The notes: a model not told the origin generated them from the sequence alone. Positions 1 to 9,968 are shown, counted from the stretch's first letter. The stretch: 64,000 bases of DNA from Mycolicibacterium grossiae (GCF_008329645.1 NZ_CP043474.1:2480001-2544000), one strand, 5' to 3'. Made by a program: numbers and translations.

Positions 1-1
1 C

Positions 2-1186
2 GTCCTGCTGAATCCGGACCGCGTGCACGGCGCCGCCCTCGCCGCCTTCCGGCGGGCCGGTGGGCGCATCGTCGAGAACGTCCCCGCGGCAACGCAACTC
101 GTCGTCGACGGCGTCGTGGGCATCTCCGCGAGCGGGCCGTTGCGGCCCGGCGCCGCCGAGCTGTTCGCCGACGTCGCCGAACGCGGCATCCCCGTCGTGG
201 CCGTCGACCTGCCGAGCGGCCTGGACGTTCACACCGGCGTCGCGGACGGCCCGCACGTCGAAGCGACGTTGACGGTGACCTTCGGCGGCTACAAGCCGGT
301 GCACGCGCTGGGCGAGTGCGGCCGCGTGGAACTCATCGACATCGGGCTCGACCTCCCGGATGCCGACGTGCGGTCGCTAGAGGCGCCGGACGCGGCGGCG
401 CGGTGGCCCATCCCGGGTGCCCGTGACGACAAGTACAGCCAGGGCGTCACCGGCATCCTCGCGGGCTCGGCCACCTATCCCGGTGCGGCCATCCTCTGCA
501 CCGGTGCGGCGGTCGCCGCGACGTCCGGCATGGTCCGCTATGCCGGAACTGCAGCGGCGGAGGTGGTTTCGCACTGGCCCGAGGTGATCGCGACCCCGTC
601 GGTGCAGGACGCGGGACGCGTGCAGGCCTGGGTGGTCGGCCCCGGCATCGGCACCGACGAGACCGGCGCGGCTGCCCTGTCATTCGTGCTGGGCACGGAT
701 CTGCCGGTCATCGTCGACGCCGACGCGCTCACCATCCTGTCCGCCCATCCCGTCCTCGTCGCGAACCGGTCAGCACCCACCGTGCTCACCCCGCACGCCG
801 GCGAATTCGCCCGGCTCGCCGGACATCCGCCCGGCGACGACCGCGTCGGCGCGACCCGCTCACTGGCCGACGCGTTCGGCGCCACCGTGCTGCTGAAGGG
901 CAACGTGACGGTCATCGCCGAGCCGGGCGGCGGCACGGTGTACGTCAACCGGGCCGGGCAGTCCTGGGCCGCCACGGCCGGATCCGGCGACGTGCTGTCC
1001 GGCATGATCGGCAGCCTGCTCGCGGCGGGTCTGCCGCCCGGTGAGGCCGCGGCGACGGCGGCGTTCGTGCACGCTCGCGCCGCCGGGCTGGCCGCCGCCG
1101 ATCCCGGTCCGGCTGCGGCGCCCACGTCGGCGTCGCGCATCCTGCACCACATCCGATCCGCCGTCGCCCACCTCCAGGAGCCATAG
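2..1186 (+). CDS. nnr: Bifunctional NAD(P)H-hydrate epimerase/dehydratase, 5' truncated
   Basis: Repairs damaged NAD(P)H hydrates: an N-terminal epimerase half interconverts R and S forms and a C-terminal ADP/ATP-dependent dehydratase half restores NAD(P)H. The reading frame is open from base 2, so the true start lies upstream and the first ATG-like codon inside the window is not the start. The visible part begins within the YjeF_N (epimerase) domain (VDLPSGLDVHTG) and runs through the ribokinase-like dehydratase, with the LTPHAGEFARL segment and the ATAGSGDVLSGMIGSLLA nucleotide-binding motif. Ends directly before the gadB start, suggesting co-transcription. The fusion is the usual mycobacterial form. 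Confidence 0.9.
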   Translation, partial: VLLNPDRVHGAALAAFRRAGGRIVENVPAATQLVVDGVVGISASGPLRPGAAELFADVAERGIPVVAVDLPSGLDVHTGVADGPHVEATLTVTFGGYKPVHALGECGRVELIDIGLDLPDADVRSLEAPDAAARWPIPGARDDKYSQGVTGILAGSATYPGAAILCTGAAVAATSGMVRYAGTAAAEVVSHWPEVIATPSVQDAGRVQAWVVGPGIGTDETGAAALSFVLGTDLPVIVDADALTILSAHPVLVANRSAPTVLTPHAGEFARLAGHPPGDDRVGATRSLADAFGATVLLKGNVTVIAEPGGGTVYVNRAGQSWAATAGSGDVLSGMIGSLLAAGLPPGEAAATAAFVHARAAGLAAADPGPAAAPTSASRILHHIRSAVAHLQEP

Positions 1187-2593
1187 ATGCCGCACGTCAA
1201 CCACCCGTCGCCGTCGATCAGCCCGGCCTACACCGGCAGGGTGTTCAACGCCCCGGTGCCGTCGCTGCGGCTGCCGGACGAACCGATGGAACCCGCGGCG
1301 GCCTACCGGTTCATCCACGACGAGCTGATGCTGGACGGCAGTTCGCGGCTCAACCTCGCCACCTTCGTCACCACGTGGATGGATCCCGAGGCCGAGAAGT
1401 TGATGGCCGAGACCTTCGACAAGAACATGATCGACAAGGACGAGTACCCGGCGACGGCGGCCATCGAGCAGCGCTGCGTCTGCATGGTGGCCGATCTCTT
1501 CCACGCCGAGAACCTGCGCGACGACGATCCATCGAGCGCCGTGGGCGTCTCCACCATCGGCTCCAGGGAGGCCGTCATGCTCGGCGGCCTCGCCCTGAAG
1601 TGGCGGTGGAAGGAACGCGTCGGCGGCACCGACGGCAACGGCTGGAAGTCCCGCACGCCGAACCTGGTGATGGGGTCCAACGTGCAGGTGGTGTGGGAGA
1701 AGTTCTGCCGGTACTTCGAGGTGGAACCGCGCTACCTGCCGATGGCCGAGGGCCGCTACACCATCACCCCGGAGCAGGTACTCGAGCACGTCGACGAGGA
1801 CACCATCGGAGTCGTCGCGATCCTGGGCACCACCTACACCGGCGAACTCGAGCCGATCGCCGAGATCTGCGCGGCGCTCGACCGCCTCGCCGCCGACAAG
1901 GGCCTCGACGTGCCGGTGCACGTCGACGCGGCGAGTGGCGGCTTCGTGGTGCCGTTTTTGCACCCCGACGTCACCTGGGACTTCCGATTGCCGCGCGTGG
2001 CGTCGATCAACGTCAGCGGCCACAAGTACGGCCTGACCTACCCGGGCATCGGTTTCGTGGTGTGGCGCAACGCCGACTGCCTGCCCGAGGACCTGGTGTT
2101 CCGGGTCAACTACCTCGGCGGTGACATGCCGACGTTCACGCTGAACTTCTCCCGGCCCGGCAACCAGGTGGTGGGGCAGTACTACAACTTCCTGCGCATG
2201 GGCCGCGCCGGCTACGGGCAGGTCATGGGTTGTCTGTCGTCCACGGCGCGCTGGCTGGCCGACGAACTGGAGAAGAGCAGCCACTTCGAGGTGATCTCCG
2301 ACGGCTCGGCCATTCCGGTGGTGGCGTTCCGGCTGAGCGGAGACAGGCCCGACGGCTGGGGCTACACCGAGTTCGACATCTCCGCCGGCCTGCGCACCTA
2401 CGGCTGGCAGGTGCCCGCCTACACCATGCCCGAGGGCGCCGAGAACGTCTCGGTGCTGCGCGTGGTGGTGCGCGAGGGCTTCTCCGCCGACCTCGCGCGG
2501 TCGCTGCGCGACGACCTGATCGAGGTGCTCGGCCGGCTGGACAAGATCCAGCCGCAGGGCACGTTCGACGACGTGCAGCACTTCGCCCACTAG
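1187..2593 (+). CDS. gadB: Glutamate decarboxylase (PLP-dependent)
   Basis: Decarboxylates L-glutamate to GABA and CO2, a proton-consuming reaction linked in other bacteria to acid resistance and the GABA shunt. 468 residues, the usual GadA/GadB length. The PLP-binding lysine is K280 in SINVSGHKYGL, and HVDAASGG (about residue 245) carries the Asp that contacts the pyridine nitrogen. The ATG follows the nnr stop with no gap, so it is translated from the same message. No membrane antiporter partner is seen next to it, so a role in an acid-resistance pump is not supported by the context. Confidence 0.93.
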   Translation: MPHVNHPSPSISPAYTGRVFNAPVPSLRLPDEPMEPAAAYRFIHDELMLDGSSRLNLATFVTTWMDPEAEKLMAETFDKNMIDKDEYPATAAIEQRCVCMVADLFHAENLRDDDPSSAVGVSTIGSREAVMLGGLALKWRWKERVGGTDGNGWKSRTPNLVMGSNVQVVWEKFCRYFEVEPRYLPMAEGRYTITPEQVLEHVDEDTIGVVAILGTTYTGELEPIAEICAALDRLAADKGLDVPVHVDAASGGFVVPFLHPDVTWDFRLPRVASINVSGHKYGLTYPGIGFVVWRNADCLPEDLVFRVNYLGGDMPTFTLNFSRPGNQVVGQYYNFLRMGRAGYGQVMGCLSSTARWLADELEKSSHFEVISDGSAIPVVAFRLSGDRPDGWGYTEFDISAGLRTYGWQVPAYTMPEGAENVSVLRVVVREGFSADLARSLRDDLIEVLGRLDKIQPQGTFDDVQHFAH

Positions 2594-2638
2594 TCGCGCC
2601 CCGGCGCCGCCGCGCGGGGGTGGGATACTCGACTCGAC

Positions 2639-3805
2639 ATGCACACGACGACCGAGCACACCACCCGGGCCACCGGTACCCATGCCGCCACGGCGGTCGT
2701 GGACCTCGACGCCATCGCCCACAACGTGCGGCTGCTGCGCGAGCTGGCCGGCGGCGCCGCGGTCATGGCGGTGGTCAAGGCCGACGGCTACGGACACGGC
2801 GCGACCGCCGTCGCCCGCACGGCGCTGGCCGCCGGGGCGGCGGAGATCGGGGTGGCGACGGTCGCCGAGGCGCTCGCCCTGCGCGGTGACGGGTTCACCG
2901 GTCCGGTGCTGGCGTGGCTGCACGCCCCGGGCGTCGACTTCGCCCCGGCGCTGACGGCCGACGTCGGGATCGCGGTGTCCTCGCGCCGTCAGCTCGCCGA
3001 CCTGCTGGACGCGGTCGAGCGCACCGGAGCCACGGCGGCGTTGACGGTCAAGGTCGACACCGGGCTGAGCCGCAACGGCGCGAGCCCACCGGAGTTCGCG
3101 ACGATGCTCGACGACCTCGCCCGCGCCGCGGCGTCGGGAGCGGTGCGCCTGCGTGGCATCATGAGCCACCTCGCCTGCGGCGACGAACCCGACAACCCCA
3201 CCAATGACCGTCAGGCGCAACGACTCTCGGCAATGCGCAGCGAGGCCGCTGCGGCCGGCGTCGAGTTCGAGATCGCCCACCTGGCCAATTCGCCCGCGAC
3301 GATGACGCGGCCGGATCTGGCCTTCGACCTGGTGCGGCCCGGTATCGCGGTGTACGGGCAGACGCCGATCCCGGCGCGCGGCGACATGGGGCTCATCCCG
3401 GCGATGACGCTGACCTGTCCGGTCGCCATGGTGCGGCCCATCAGGGCCGGCGACGGGGTCTCCTACGGCCACACCTGGATCGCCGACCGCGACACCACCG
3501 TGGCGCTGATCCCCATCGGGTACGCCGACGGGGTGTTCCGCACGCTCAGCGGACGCTTCGAGGTGCTGATCAACGGTCGCCGCCGGCCCAGCGTGGGGCG
3601 GGTCTGCATGGACCAGTTCGTCGTCGACCTGGGTCCGGGCGCGGTCGACGTCACCGAGGGCGACGAGGCGGTGCTGTTCGGCTCCGGCGCGCGCGGCGAA
3701 CCGACCGCACAGGACTGGGCCGACACCCTCGGCACGATCAACTACGAGGTGGTGACGAGCCCACGTGGCCGCGTCAATCGCGTGTACGTCGGGACCGGAC
3801 GGTGA
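2639..3805 (+). CDS. alr: Alanine racemase
   Basis: Interconverts L- and D-alanine with PLP, supplying D-Ala for peptidoglycan. 388 residues. The PLP lysine is K47 in [11 protein letters not shown]; the catalytic Tyr lies in GVSYGHTW near residue 275. A GATACT hexamer at 2624-2629 sits 9 bp before the ATG and suggests a near-leaderless promoter. The gene overlaps the following hydrolase by 4 bp and heads the operon that continues into the t6A genes. Confidence 0.95.
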   Translation: MHTTTEHTTRATGTHAATAVVDLDAIAHNVRLLRELAGGAAVMAVVKADGYGHGATAVARTALAAGAAEIGVATVAEALALRGDGFTGPVLAWLHAPGVDFAPALTADVGIAVSSRRQLADLLDAVERTGATAALTVKVDTGLSRNGASPPEFATMLDDLARAAASGAVRLRGIMSHLACGDEPDNPTNDRQAQRLSAMRSEAAAAGVEFEIAHLANSPATMTRPDLAFDLVRPGIAVYGQTPIPARGDMGLIPAMTLTCPVAMVRPIRAGDGVSYGHTWIADRDTTVALIPIGYADGVFRTLSGRFEVLINGRRRPSVGRVCMDQFVVDLGPGAVDVTEGDEAVLFGSGARGEPTAQDWADTLGTINYEVVTSPRGRVNRVYVGTGR

Positions 3806-4917
3806 CCGAGGCCGATCCCCGGCGCCGCGGTCGGCTGCGCAACGCCCGCTGGCTGGCGGGCGTCGCAGGTCTCGCCGCGGTGGGCGGGCTCGCGGGCAAC
3901 ACCGTGGCTCGCTCGCTGACCCGGCGGGTCACCGACGACGACCCGTACCGCGACGAGGACTTCGAACTCCTCGACGCCGATCGCAGCTCCGTGGTCACCA
4001 CGACCGACGGCGTGCCGCTGGCGGTGCGCGAGGTGGGCCCGGAGAACGCGCCGCTGACCGTCGTGTTCGCCCACGGTTTCTGCCTGCGCATGGGCGCGTT
4101 CTACTTCCAGCGCGCCCGGCTCAGTGAGCAGTGGGGCGACCAGGTGCGCATGGTGTTCTACGACCAGCGTGGTCACGGCCAGTCCGGCGACGCGCCACCC
4201 GACACCTTCACCGTGCCGCAGCTCGGCCAGGACCTCGAGGCCGTGCTCGCGGTGGTGGCGCCGCGCGGCCCGGTGGTGCTCGTCGGGCATTCGATGGGCG
4301 GCATGACGGTGCTGTCGCACGCGCGCCAGTTCCCCAAGCAGTACAAGAGCCGCATCGTCGGCGTCGCGCTCATCTCGTCGGCCGCCGAGGGCGTCGCCCG
4401 GTCGCCGCTCGGAGAGATCCTGCGCAACCCGGCGCTGGAGGCGGCCCGCTTCGCGGTGCGGTACGCGCCGAGTGCCGTGCACCGCACCCGCGGCGCCGCG
4501 CGCTCGGTGATCGGCCCCATCCTGCGTGCCGCCTCCTACGGCGACGAGAAGATCAGCCCGAGCGTGGTGGCGTTCTCCGAGCGCATGATGCACGACACCC
4601 CGATCGCGACGCTCGTCGGTTTCCTGCACGCGCTCGAGGTGCACGACGAGACCGCGGCGCTCGCCACGCTGGCGCGCATTCCCACGCTGGTGCTGTGCGG
4701 CGACCGGGATCTGCTGACGCCCGACGAGTACTCCGCGTCTATGGCCGCCGCACTGCCCAAGTGCGAACTCGTGATCGTCCCGGGCGCAGGGCATCTGGTG
4801 CAGCTCGAACGCCCGGAGATCGTCGACGACGCGCTGGTGCGCCTCGTCGAGCGGGCGACGCCGTCGAAGCTCGTCGCCCTCACCCGGCGACTGCGGCAGC
4901 GGGTGCGGCATGGGTGA
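3802..4917 (+). CDS. Alpha/beta-hydrolase, membrane-associated
   Basis: 371-residue alpha/beta-hydrolase of unknown substrate. The nucleophile elbow GHSMGG and a C-terminal [12 protein letters not shown] segment carrying the catalytic His are present; FAHGF precedes the oxyanion region. Residues about 16-33 form one hydrophobic stretch after a basic start, so the protein may be anchored by its N-terminus. It overlaps alr by 4 bp and tsaE by 8 bp. The equivalent position in M. tuberculosis, between alr and tsaE, also holds a hydrolase. Esterase or lipase activity is inference. Confidence 0.85.
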   Translation: MTEADPRRRGRLRNARWLAGVAGLAAVGGLAGNTVARSLTRRVTDDDPYRDEDFELLDADRSSVVTTTDGVPLAVREVGPENAPLTVVFAHGFCLRMGAFYFQRARLSEQWGDQVRMVFYDQRGHGQSGDAPPDTFTVPQLGQDLEAVLAVVAPRGPVVLVGHSMGGMTVLSHARQFPKQYKSRIVGVALISSAAEGVARSPLGEILRNPALEAARFAVRYAPSAVHRTRGAARSVIGPILRAASYGDEKISPSVVAFSERMMHDTPIATLVGFLHALEVHDETAALATLARIPTLVLCGDRDLLTPDEYSASMAAALPKCELVIVPGAGHLVQLERPEIVDDALVRLVERATPSKLVALTRRLRQRVRHG

Positions 4918-5386
4918 GGTTTTCTCCGGTGCCGCGGAGCTGCCGACCGCCGAGGACACCATCGCCCTCGGGGCACGCCTCGGGGCGGAGCTGCGCGCCG
5001 GTGACGTCGTCGTGCTGTCCGGGCCGCTCGGGGCGGGAAAGACGGTGCTGGCCAAAGGAATCGCACAGGCCATGGACGTCGAGGGGGCCGTGACGTCGCC
5101 GACGTTCGTGCTGGCGCGCGTGCACCCGGCCCGCGATGCCGGCCGGCCGGCGCTCGTCCACGTCGACGTGTACCGGCTGCTCGAGGGGCACGCCGGTGTC
5201 GACGCCGACCTGTTGGCCGAACTCGACTCACTGGACCTGGACACCGATCTCGACGACGCGGTGGTGGTCGTCGAGTGGGGCGAGGGCCTCGCCGAGCGCC
5301 TGTCCGACCGGCACCTCGACGTGCGGCTGGAACGCGGTGGCGAGACCGAGGTGCGCACGGCGATGTGGCGCTGGAGCACCCCCTGA
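4910..5386 (+). CDS. tsaE: tRNA t6A biosynthesis ATPase TsaE
   Basis: ATPase of the TsaBDE complex that installs threonylcarbamoyl on A37 of ANN-decoding tRNAs. 158 residues, with Walker A GPLGAGKTVLAKG near residue 40 and the conserved TSPTFVL and HVDVYRL segments. Starts 8 bp inside the preceding hydrolase; its TGA (5384-5386) shares one base with the tsaB ATG (5386), typical of translational coupling. Confidence 0.94.
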   Translation: MGEVFSGAAELPTAEDTIALGARLGAELRAGDVVVLSGPLGAGKTVLAKGIAQAMDVEGAVTSPTFVLARVHPARDAGRPALVHVDVYRLLEGHAGVDADLLAELDSLDLDTDLDDAVVVVEWGEGLAERLSDRHLDVRLERGGETEVRTAMWRWSTP

Positions 5387-6009
5387 TGCTGATTCTCGCG
5401 ATCGATACCGCCACCCCCGCCGTCACCGCGGGCGTGGTGCGTCGCACCGGGCCGGACGTCGAGGTGCTCGGGGAGGCCGTCACGCTCGACGCCCGCGCGC
5501 ACGCCGAGCGGCTGACGCCCAACGTCCTCGACGCCGTGGCCGACGCGGGCGTTGCGATGGCCGACCTCGATGCGGTGGTGGTGGGGTGCGGTCCCGGGCC
5601 GTTCACCGGGCTGCGGGTCGGCATGGCGACCGCCGCCGCGTACGGCCACGCCCTCGACGTCCCGGTGTACGGCGTGTGCAGCCTGGACGCCATCGGCATC
5701 GACACCGTCGGGGACGTCCTGGTGGTGACCGACGCCCGACGGCGCGAGGTCTACTGGGCGCGTTACCGCGACGGCGTGCGGACCGGGGGACCCGACGTGG
5801 CCGCGCCCGCCGACGTCGTCGCCGACGCCGCGGCGGTGGCCGGGTCCCCGGACCACGCGGCGCTGTTCGACCTGCCGCGGCAGGCGGCCACGTACCCGAC
5901 GGCCGCGGGCCTGGTGCGTGCCGTCGACTGGTCGGTCGCTCCCGAGCCGCTCGTCCCGCTCTACCTGCGGCGCCCCGACGCCAAGCCGCGTAGCGAGCAG
6001 TCCCGGTGA
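5386..6009 (+). CDS. tsaB: tRNA t6A biosynthesis protein TsaB
   Basis: Scaffold and activator of TsaD in t6A37 synthesis. The start is placed at ATG 5386 ([13 protein letters not shown]), where the ASKHA-type fold begins; the frame is open further upstream but that part overlaps tsaE in another frame and has no family similarity. 207 residues, with the family [15 protein letters not shown] motif. TsaB usually lacks the metal-binding histidines of TsaD, and none are visible here. Overlaps rimI by 4 bp. Confidence 0.94.
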   Translation: MLILAIDTATPAVTAGVVRRTGPDVEVLGEAVTLDARAHAERLTPNVLDAVADAGVAMADLDAVVVGCGPGPFTGLRVGMATAAAYGHALDVPVYGVCSLDAIGIDTVGDVLVVTDARRREVYWARYRDGVRTGGPDVAAPADVVADAAAVAGSPDHAALFDLPRQAATYPTAAGLVRAVDWSVAPEPLVPLYLRRPDAKPRSEQSR

Positions 6010-6479
6010 ACGTCGTCTACGAGAAGTTGCGGCTCGGCGACGCCGACCGGTGCGCCGAGCTGGAATCCCAGCTGTTCCCGGGCGACGATCCCTGGCCGGC
6101 GGTCGCCTTCATCCGCGAGGTGGAGTCCGCGCACAACACCTACGTCGCGGCGCGCGTCGACGGCACCCTCGTCGGCTACGCGGGCATCACCCGGCTGGGA
6201 CGCAAGCCGCCCTACGAGTACGAGGTGCACACCATCGGCGTCGACACCGCGTACCAGGGCGCCGGCATCGGGCGGCGGCTGCTGGAGCTGCTGCTCGAGG
6301 TGGCCGAGGGCGGAACGGTGTTCCTCGAGGTGCGCACCGACAACGCGGCCGCGATCGGTCTGTACGAGAGCGTGGGCTTCACCCGCGTGGGACTGCGCAA
6401 GCGGTACTACCGCGTCAGCGGGGCCGACGCGTACACCATGCGCCGCGATCCAAGCCGAGCAGCGAAGAGCACGTCATGA
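6006..6479 (+). CDS. rimI: Ribosomal protein bS18 N-alpha-acetyltransferase RimI-type GNAT
   Basis: GNAT acetyltransferase of 157 residues, probably acetylating protein N-termini. The acetyl-CoA loop appears as [14 protein letters not shown], and [18 protein letters not shown] is the characteristic beta5-alpha4 segment. It lies between tsaB and tsaD with 4-bp overlaps on both sides, the common actinobacterial order. GTG start. Confidence 0.92.
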   Translation: MNVVYEKLRLGDADRCAELESQLFPGDDPWPAVAFIREVESAHNTYVAARVDGTLVGYAGITRLGRKPPYEYEVHTIGVDTAYQGAGIGRRLLELLLEVAEGGTVFLEVRTDNAAAIGLYESVGFTRVGLRKRYYRVSGADAYTMRRDPSRAAKSTS

Positions 6480-7501
6480 CGATCATCCTGGCCATCGAGA
6501 GTTCCTGCGACGAGACCGGTGTCGGCATCTGCCGTCTTGACGACGACGGCACCGTCACCTTGCTGGCCGACGAGGTGGCCTCGAGCGTCGACGAACACGT
6601 GCGGTTCGGCGGCGTGGTGCCCGAGATCGCCTCGCGCGCCCACCTGGAGGCGCTGGGGCCGACGATGCGCCGCGCGCTGCAGGCCGCCGGGGTGCGGCGG
6701 CCCGACGTGGTGGCCGCGACCATCGGGCCCGGACTGGCGGGCGCGTTGCTCGTCGGCGTGGCCGCGGCGAAGGCGTACGCCGCGGCGTGGGAGGTGCCGT
6801 TCTACGCGGTGAACCACCTGGGCGGGCACCTGGCGGCGGACGTCTACGAACACGGGCCGCTGCCGGAGAGCATCGGGCTGCTGGTCAGCGGTGGGCACAC
6901 CCACCTGTTGCACGTGCGCTCGCTCGGCGAGCCGATCGTCGAGCTGGGCAGCACCGTCGACGACGCGGCGGGGGAGGCCTACGACAAGGTGGCCCGGCTG
7001 CTGGGGCTCGGCTATCCCGGTGGCAGGCCGCTCGACGAGCTGGCGCGCACCGGGGATCGCGACGCGATCGCGTTCCCGCGCGGCATGACCGGGCCTCGGG
7101 ACGCCCCGTACGCCTTCAGCTTCAGCGGGTTGAAGACGGCGGTCGCGCGGCACGTGGAGCGCAATCCGGACGCATCGACGGCCGACGTGGCAGCGGGCTT
7201 CCAGGAGGCGGTGGCCGACGTGCTGACGCGCAAGGCGCTGCGGGCCGCCGACGACCTCGGGGTGTCGACGCTGCTGATCGCGGGCGGGGTGGCGGCGAAC
7301 TCCCGGCTGCGGGAGCTGGCCGAGGAACGGTGCGCGGCAGCAGGTGTCACGCTGCGGGTGCCGCGGCCACGGCTGTGCACGGACAACGGCGCGATGATCG
7401 CGTCGTTCGCTGCGCACCTGATCATGGCCGGTGCGGCGCCGTCCGCGCTCGACGTGCCGAGCGATCCGGGATTGCCGGTGCTCACGGGGCAGGTGGCATG
7501 A
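6476..7501 (+). CDS. tsaD: tRNA N6-adenosine threonylcarbamoyltransferase TsaD
   Basis: Catalytic subunit that transfers the threonylcarbamoyl group from TC-AMP to A37 of tRNA. Start set at ATG 6476 ([15 protein letters not shown]), which overlaps the rimI stop as ATGA; the longer open frame upstream is rimI in another frame. 341 residues. Metal-binding [11 protein letters not shown] (HxxGH) is intact, as are [10 protein letters not shown] and [11 protein letters not shown]. Essential in most bacteria. Confidence 0.95.
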   Translation: MTIILAIESSCDETGVGICRLDDDGTVTLLADEVASSVDEHVRFGGVVPEIASRAHLEALGPTMRRALQAAGVRRPDVVAATIGPGLAGALLVGVAAAKAYAAAWEVPFYAVNHLGGHLAADVYEHGPLPESIGLLVSGGHTHLLHVRSLGEPIVELGSTVDDAAGEAYDKVARLLGLGYPGGRPLDELARTGDRDAIAFPRGMTGPRDAPYAFSFSGLKTAVARHVERNPDASTADVAAGFQEAVADVLTRKALRAADDLGVSTLLIAGGVAANSRLRELAEERCAAAGVTLRVPRPRLCTDNGAMIASFAAHLIMAGAAPSALDVPSDPGLPVLTGQVA

Positions 7502-7947
7502 GTGTCGCCGATCAGCTCGCAGTCACGCGGCTGCTGTACCGCTATGCCGAGCTGATCGACGCCGGGGACTTCGACGGCGTGGGCACGCTGCTCGGCCGAG
7601 GGACCTTCATGGGCCTGACGGGCGCCTCGGCGATCGCGGGCTTGTTCGCGAAGACCACCCGCCGCTTCCCCGACCACGGAAATACGCCTCGCACACGGCA
7701 TCTGGTGCTCAACCCGATCGTCGACGTGGACGGCGACACCGCGACGGCGCGGTCGACGTTCGTCGTCGTGCAGCGCACCGAAGCGGTGCCCCTGCAACCC
7801 ATCGTCGTCGGCCGCTACGCCGACGCCTTCGCCCGCGACCATGCCCGCGGTGACGCCGGCTGGTACTTCACCGAGCGGGTCGTCGAGGTGGAGATGGTCG
7901 GCGACGTGTCGGATCACCTCACGATCGATCCGCGGGCCTACGGGTAG
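7498..7947 (+). CDS. SnoaL-like / nuclear transport factor 2 fold protein
   Basis: 149-residue single-domain protein of the NTF2-like (SnoaL_4) superfamily: [23 protein letters not shown] near the start and a [19 protein letters not shown] strand typical of the cone fold. These proteins include isomerases, hydratases and ring-hydroxylating beta subunits, so no reaction can be assigned. The ATG overlaps the tsaD stop by 4 bp, making it the last gene of the alr operon. Five bases separate it from the convergent HNH gene. The start is chosen from the overlap and the fold. Confidence 0.82.
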   Translation: MSVADQLAVTRLLYRYAELIDAGDFDGVGTLLGRGTFMGLTGASAIAGLFAKTTRRFPDHGNTPRTRHLVLNPIVDVDGDTATARSTFVVVQRTEAVPLQPIVVGRYADAFARDHARGDAGWYFTERVVEVEMVGDVSDHLTIDPRAYG

Positions 7948-7952
7948 CGAGT

Positions 7953-9431
7953 TCAGAACGGCGGTGGCTTGTTCCGCTCGGCGACGTGGGCGTCGTTGAG
8001 TGCGCGTTCGGCGCGGATGCGATCGGCACGGGACTGGGTACGCGTGCGTTTCCGGGTCGGCATCATGACGTCGCGGTTCGGGCCGGGCGGGGCGGCCGTG
8101 CCCGGCGGGGCGGGCGTGACGACGTTCCACCCCGGGAAGTAGAGCGCGCTGTCAGGGCGGGTGCGGTAGCGGTGTCCGGTCGGGGTGGTGACCAGTACCG
8201 TGCCGTCGGCGTCCTGACTGTCGGACCAACCGTTCCAGAACGTCTTCAGCAAGTGATGCAACCGGCAGTAGCACTTCAGATTTCCGGCGTGCGTGGCGCC
8301 GCCGGGGTAGGCGACGGTGTGGTCGACGTCGCCGCGGACCGCCGGGCGGTTGCACCCCGGCGCCCGGCACGTCATGTCCCGGACGCGGACGAATTCGTCG
8401 AGTGCGGTACTCGGCCGGTACTTCGACTCGGCCCACTCGGCGGGGGGCTTGATGCGGCGAACGACCGCTCCGCGCGCCAGCAGAGAAGCGAGCAGCCCGG
8501 GCTGCAGTGGACCGCCGCCGAGAATGAGCGCGGGCTTGTCGTGCCGGGCACGGTCCGGCGGCTGGTGCGGCCCGTCCTCGGCGATGTCCTCGCCGTCGAA
8601 CTCGGGGTCTACCTCCGCGTCGAGACTCGTCTCCTCGGCGACGACGTGGACGACGACGCTGCTGGCCCGGCCGTCCTCGGCCGAGGCGGGGCAGTCCGGC
8701 CGACCGCACTGGCAGGCCAGGTGGTCCCCGCCCGCCGCGAGTGCACCGAGGGCGTCGGCGCTGCGCTGCGCCACGGTGCGCGGGTCGTCGTCGCAGACCC
8801 CGCGGGCCAGCGCTGCCACCCGTTGCCGCACCAACGCGGCGTCGACGTTCAGCAGCCGACCCCACACGGGCGTAGTGCCCGCGTCGTCCGCCTCGCCGAC
8901 GACGAAGTCACGGCTCTGCGTGCTGAGCTTGGTGCGTCGCAGCGCACCCGGGTCGATCGCATCGACCCATAGATCCACGGCCTTCGACAGCTTGTTCTCC
9001 GACAGCGGGCCCCAGCTGACGATGCGGTCGGCGATCTCGCGGTCGAGCTGGGCGAGCGGCTCCGGCTCGACCACCAGGCGGGTGCGGGAGGCGACCAGCC
9101 GCATCTGCCGGCCGGTGATCTCACCCGACAGGAAGAGCATGGCGACCCGGGGCAGCCGGTCGCGCATGGTCACCGCGAGGTCCATCTCGCTCGACGCGCG
9201 TCCGTGGCCCATGTTGAGCGCGGCCGCCACCTCGGCCGCTGCGGAGTCCCAGTCGTCGCACGCCCAACGCTCGTGCTCGCGGGTGTCGCGCCGACGGTGC
9301 AGCTCGGCGATGGCCGCGTACTTGCGCGCGTCGGCGGCGGCGCTGGCCGTCGCCCACCGCGACAGGGCGTCGATGAGCGCCGCGTCGTCGAGGTCGCGCA
9401 TGGCGGCCGGACTGGGCAAATCATCGAACAC
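7953..9431 (-). CDS. DUF222 and HNH endonuclease domain protein (13E12 family)
   Basis: 492-residue member of the mycobacterial 13E12 repeat family: an N-terminal DUF222 domain (about residues 30-270), a charged low-similarity middle, and a C-terminal HNH nuclease at about residues 350-385 with CRAPGCNRP, DVDHTVAY and CRLHHLLK, so the Cys pairs and D-H...H-H catalytic core are intact. The frame stays open far upstream, but those codons lie opposite groES and groEL1. The start is put at GTG 9431 because a TATAAT hexamer (9439-9444) ends 7 bp before it and a perfect LexA box (9424-9439) covers it. Family members in M. tuberculosis are known to be LexA-controlled. Biological role unknown. Confidence 0.85.
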   Translation of the reverse strand: MFDDLPSPAAMRDLDDAALIDALSRWATASAAADARKYAAIAELHRRRDTREHERWACDDWDSAAAEVAAALNMGHGRASSEMDLAVTMRDRLPRVAMLFLSGEITGRQMRLVASRTRLVVEPEPLAQLDREIADRIVSWGPLSENKLSKAVDLWVDAIDPGALRRTKLSTQSRDFVVGEADDAGTTPVWGRLLNVDAALVRQRVAALARGVCDDDPRTVAQRSADALGALAAGGDHLACQCGRPDCPASAEDGRASSVVVHVVAEETSLDAEVDPEFDGEDIAEDGPHQPPDRARHDKPALILGGGPLQPGLLASLLARGAVVRRIKPPAEWAESKYRPSTALDEFVRVRDMTCRAPGCNRPAVRGDVDHTVAYPGGATHAGNLKCYCRLHHLLKTFWNGWSDSQDADGTVLVTTPTGHRYRTRPDSALYFPGWNVVTPAPPGTAAPPGPNRDVMMPTRKRTRTQSRADRIRAERALNDAHVAERNKPPPF

Positions 9432-9439
9432 ATGTTCGA
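9424..9439. promoter_or_regulatory. LexA (SOS) box at the HNH gene start
   Basis: TCGAACACATGTTCGA, a perfect match to the mycobacterial consensus TCGAAC-N4-GTTCGA. It covers the predicted transcription and translation start of the minus-strand HNH gene, so LexA would occlude RNA polymerase until DNA damage. Confidence 0.93.
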
Positions 9440-9444
9440 TTATA
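9439..9444 (-). promoter_or_regulatory. -10 hexamer TATAAT of the HNH gene
   Basis: Perfect TATAAT on the minus strand, 7 bp before the GTG at 9431. The expected start of transcription coincides with the start codon, so the mRNA would be leaderless. Confidence 0.7.
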
Positions 9445-9505
9445 ACGGCGTACTCCGACACACCGCGGCGCCAGTTCCGACCATGATCGACCCAGCCCTT
9501 GAGTG

Positions 9506-9532
9506 CTAGCACTCGCGTGTATAGAGTGCTAG
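9506..9532 (+). promoter_or_regulatory. CIRCE element (HrcA operator) of groES-groEL1
   Basis: CTAGCACTC and GAGTGCTAG arms separated by exactly 9 bp, matching the CIRCE consensus TTAGCACTC-N9-GAGTGCTAA apart from the terminal base of each arm. A further GAGTGCTAG begins at 9501 and forms the palindrome GAGTGCTAGCACTC (9501-9514) with the left arm, giving three overlapping half-sites. Confidence 0.93.
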
Positions 9533-9665
9533 GCGGCAGGCGGTCAGCCCCTGCGCCGGCACCCGCGACGACGGCGCAACGGACTCGGGCGCATGCCGAG
9601 CACCTGGTAACTGACAGGGTCCGGGGTGTCCGGATCCACACCCGAACTAAGTGGAGGGCTCCATC

Positions 9666-9968
9666 GTGGCGAGCGTGAACATCAAGCCACTCGAGGACAA
9701 GATCCTCGTTCAGGCCAACGAGGCCGAGACCACGACCGCGTCCGGTCTGGTCATCCCCGACACGGCCAAGGAGAAGCCGCAGGAAGGCACCGTCGTCGCC
9801 GTCGGCCCGGGCCGCTGGGACGAGGATGGCGAGAAGCGCATCCCGCTGGACGTCGCCGAGGGCGACACCGTGATCTACAGCAAGTACGGCGGCACCGAGA
9901 TCAAGTACGGCGGCGAGGAGTACCTGATCCTCTCGGCGCGTGACGTGCTGGCAGTCGTCAACAAGTAG
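9666..9968 (+). CDS. groES: Co-chaperonin GroES
   Basis: 10-kDa lid of the chaperonin folding chamber. 100 residues from GTG 9666 ([15 protein letters not shown] follows the start). That start is favoured over an upstream GTG at 9651 because the GGAGG at 9653-9657 is then a ribosome binding site 8 bp away. The family [15 protein letters not shown] and C-terminal VLAVVNK are intact. First gene of the groES-groEL1 operon, under the CIRCE element about 135 bp upstream. Confidence 0.97.
   Translation: MASVNIKPLEDKILVQANEAETTTASGLVIPDTAKEKPQEGTVVAVGPGRWDEDGEKRIPLDVAEGDTVIYSKYGGTEIKYGGEEYLILSARDVLAVVNK

Noticed and set aside
1375..2124. Alternative plus-strand frame inside gadB
   Set aside because: Arg/Gly-rich shadow in the second frame of a gene with an intact PLP site.
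860..3472. Long minus-strand open frame of 870 codons across nnr, gadB and alr
   Set aside because: Shadow of three well-identified plus-strand genes; composition is Arg/His/Gly-rich with no domain, as expected in high-GC DNA.
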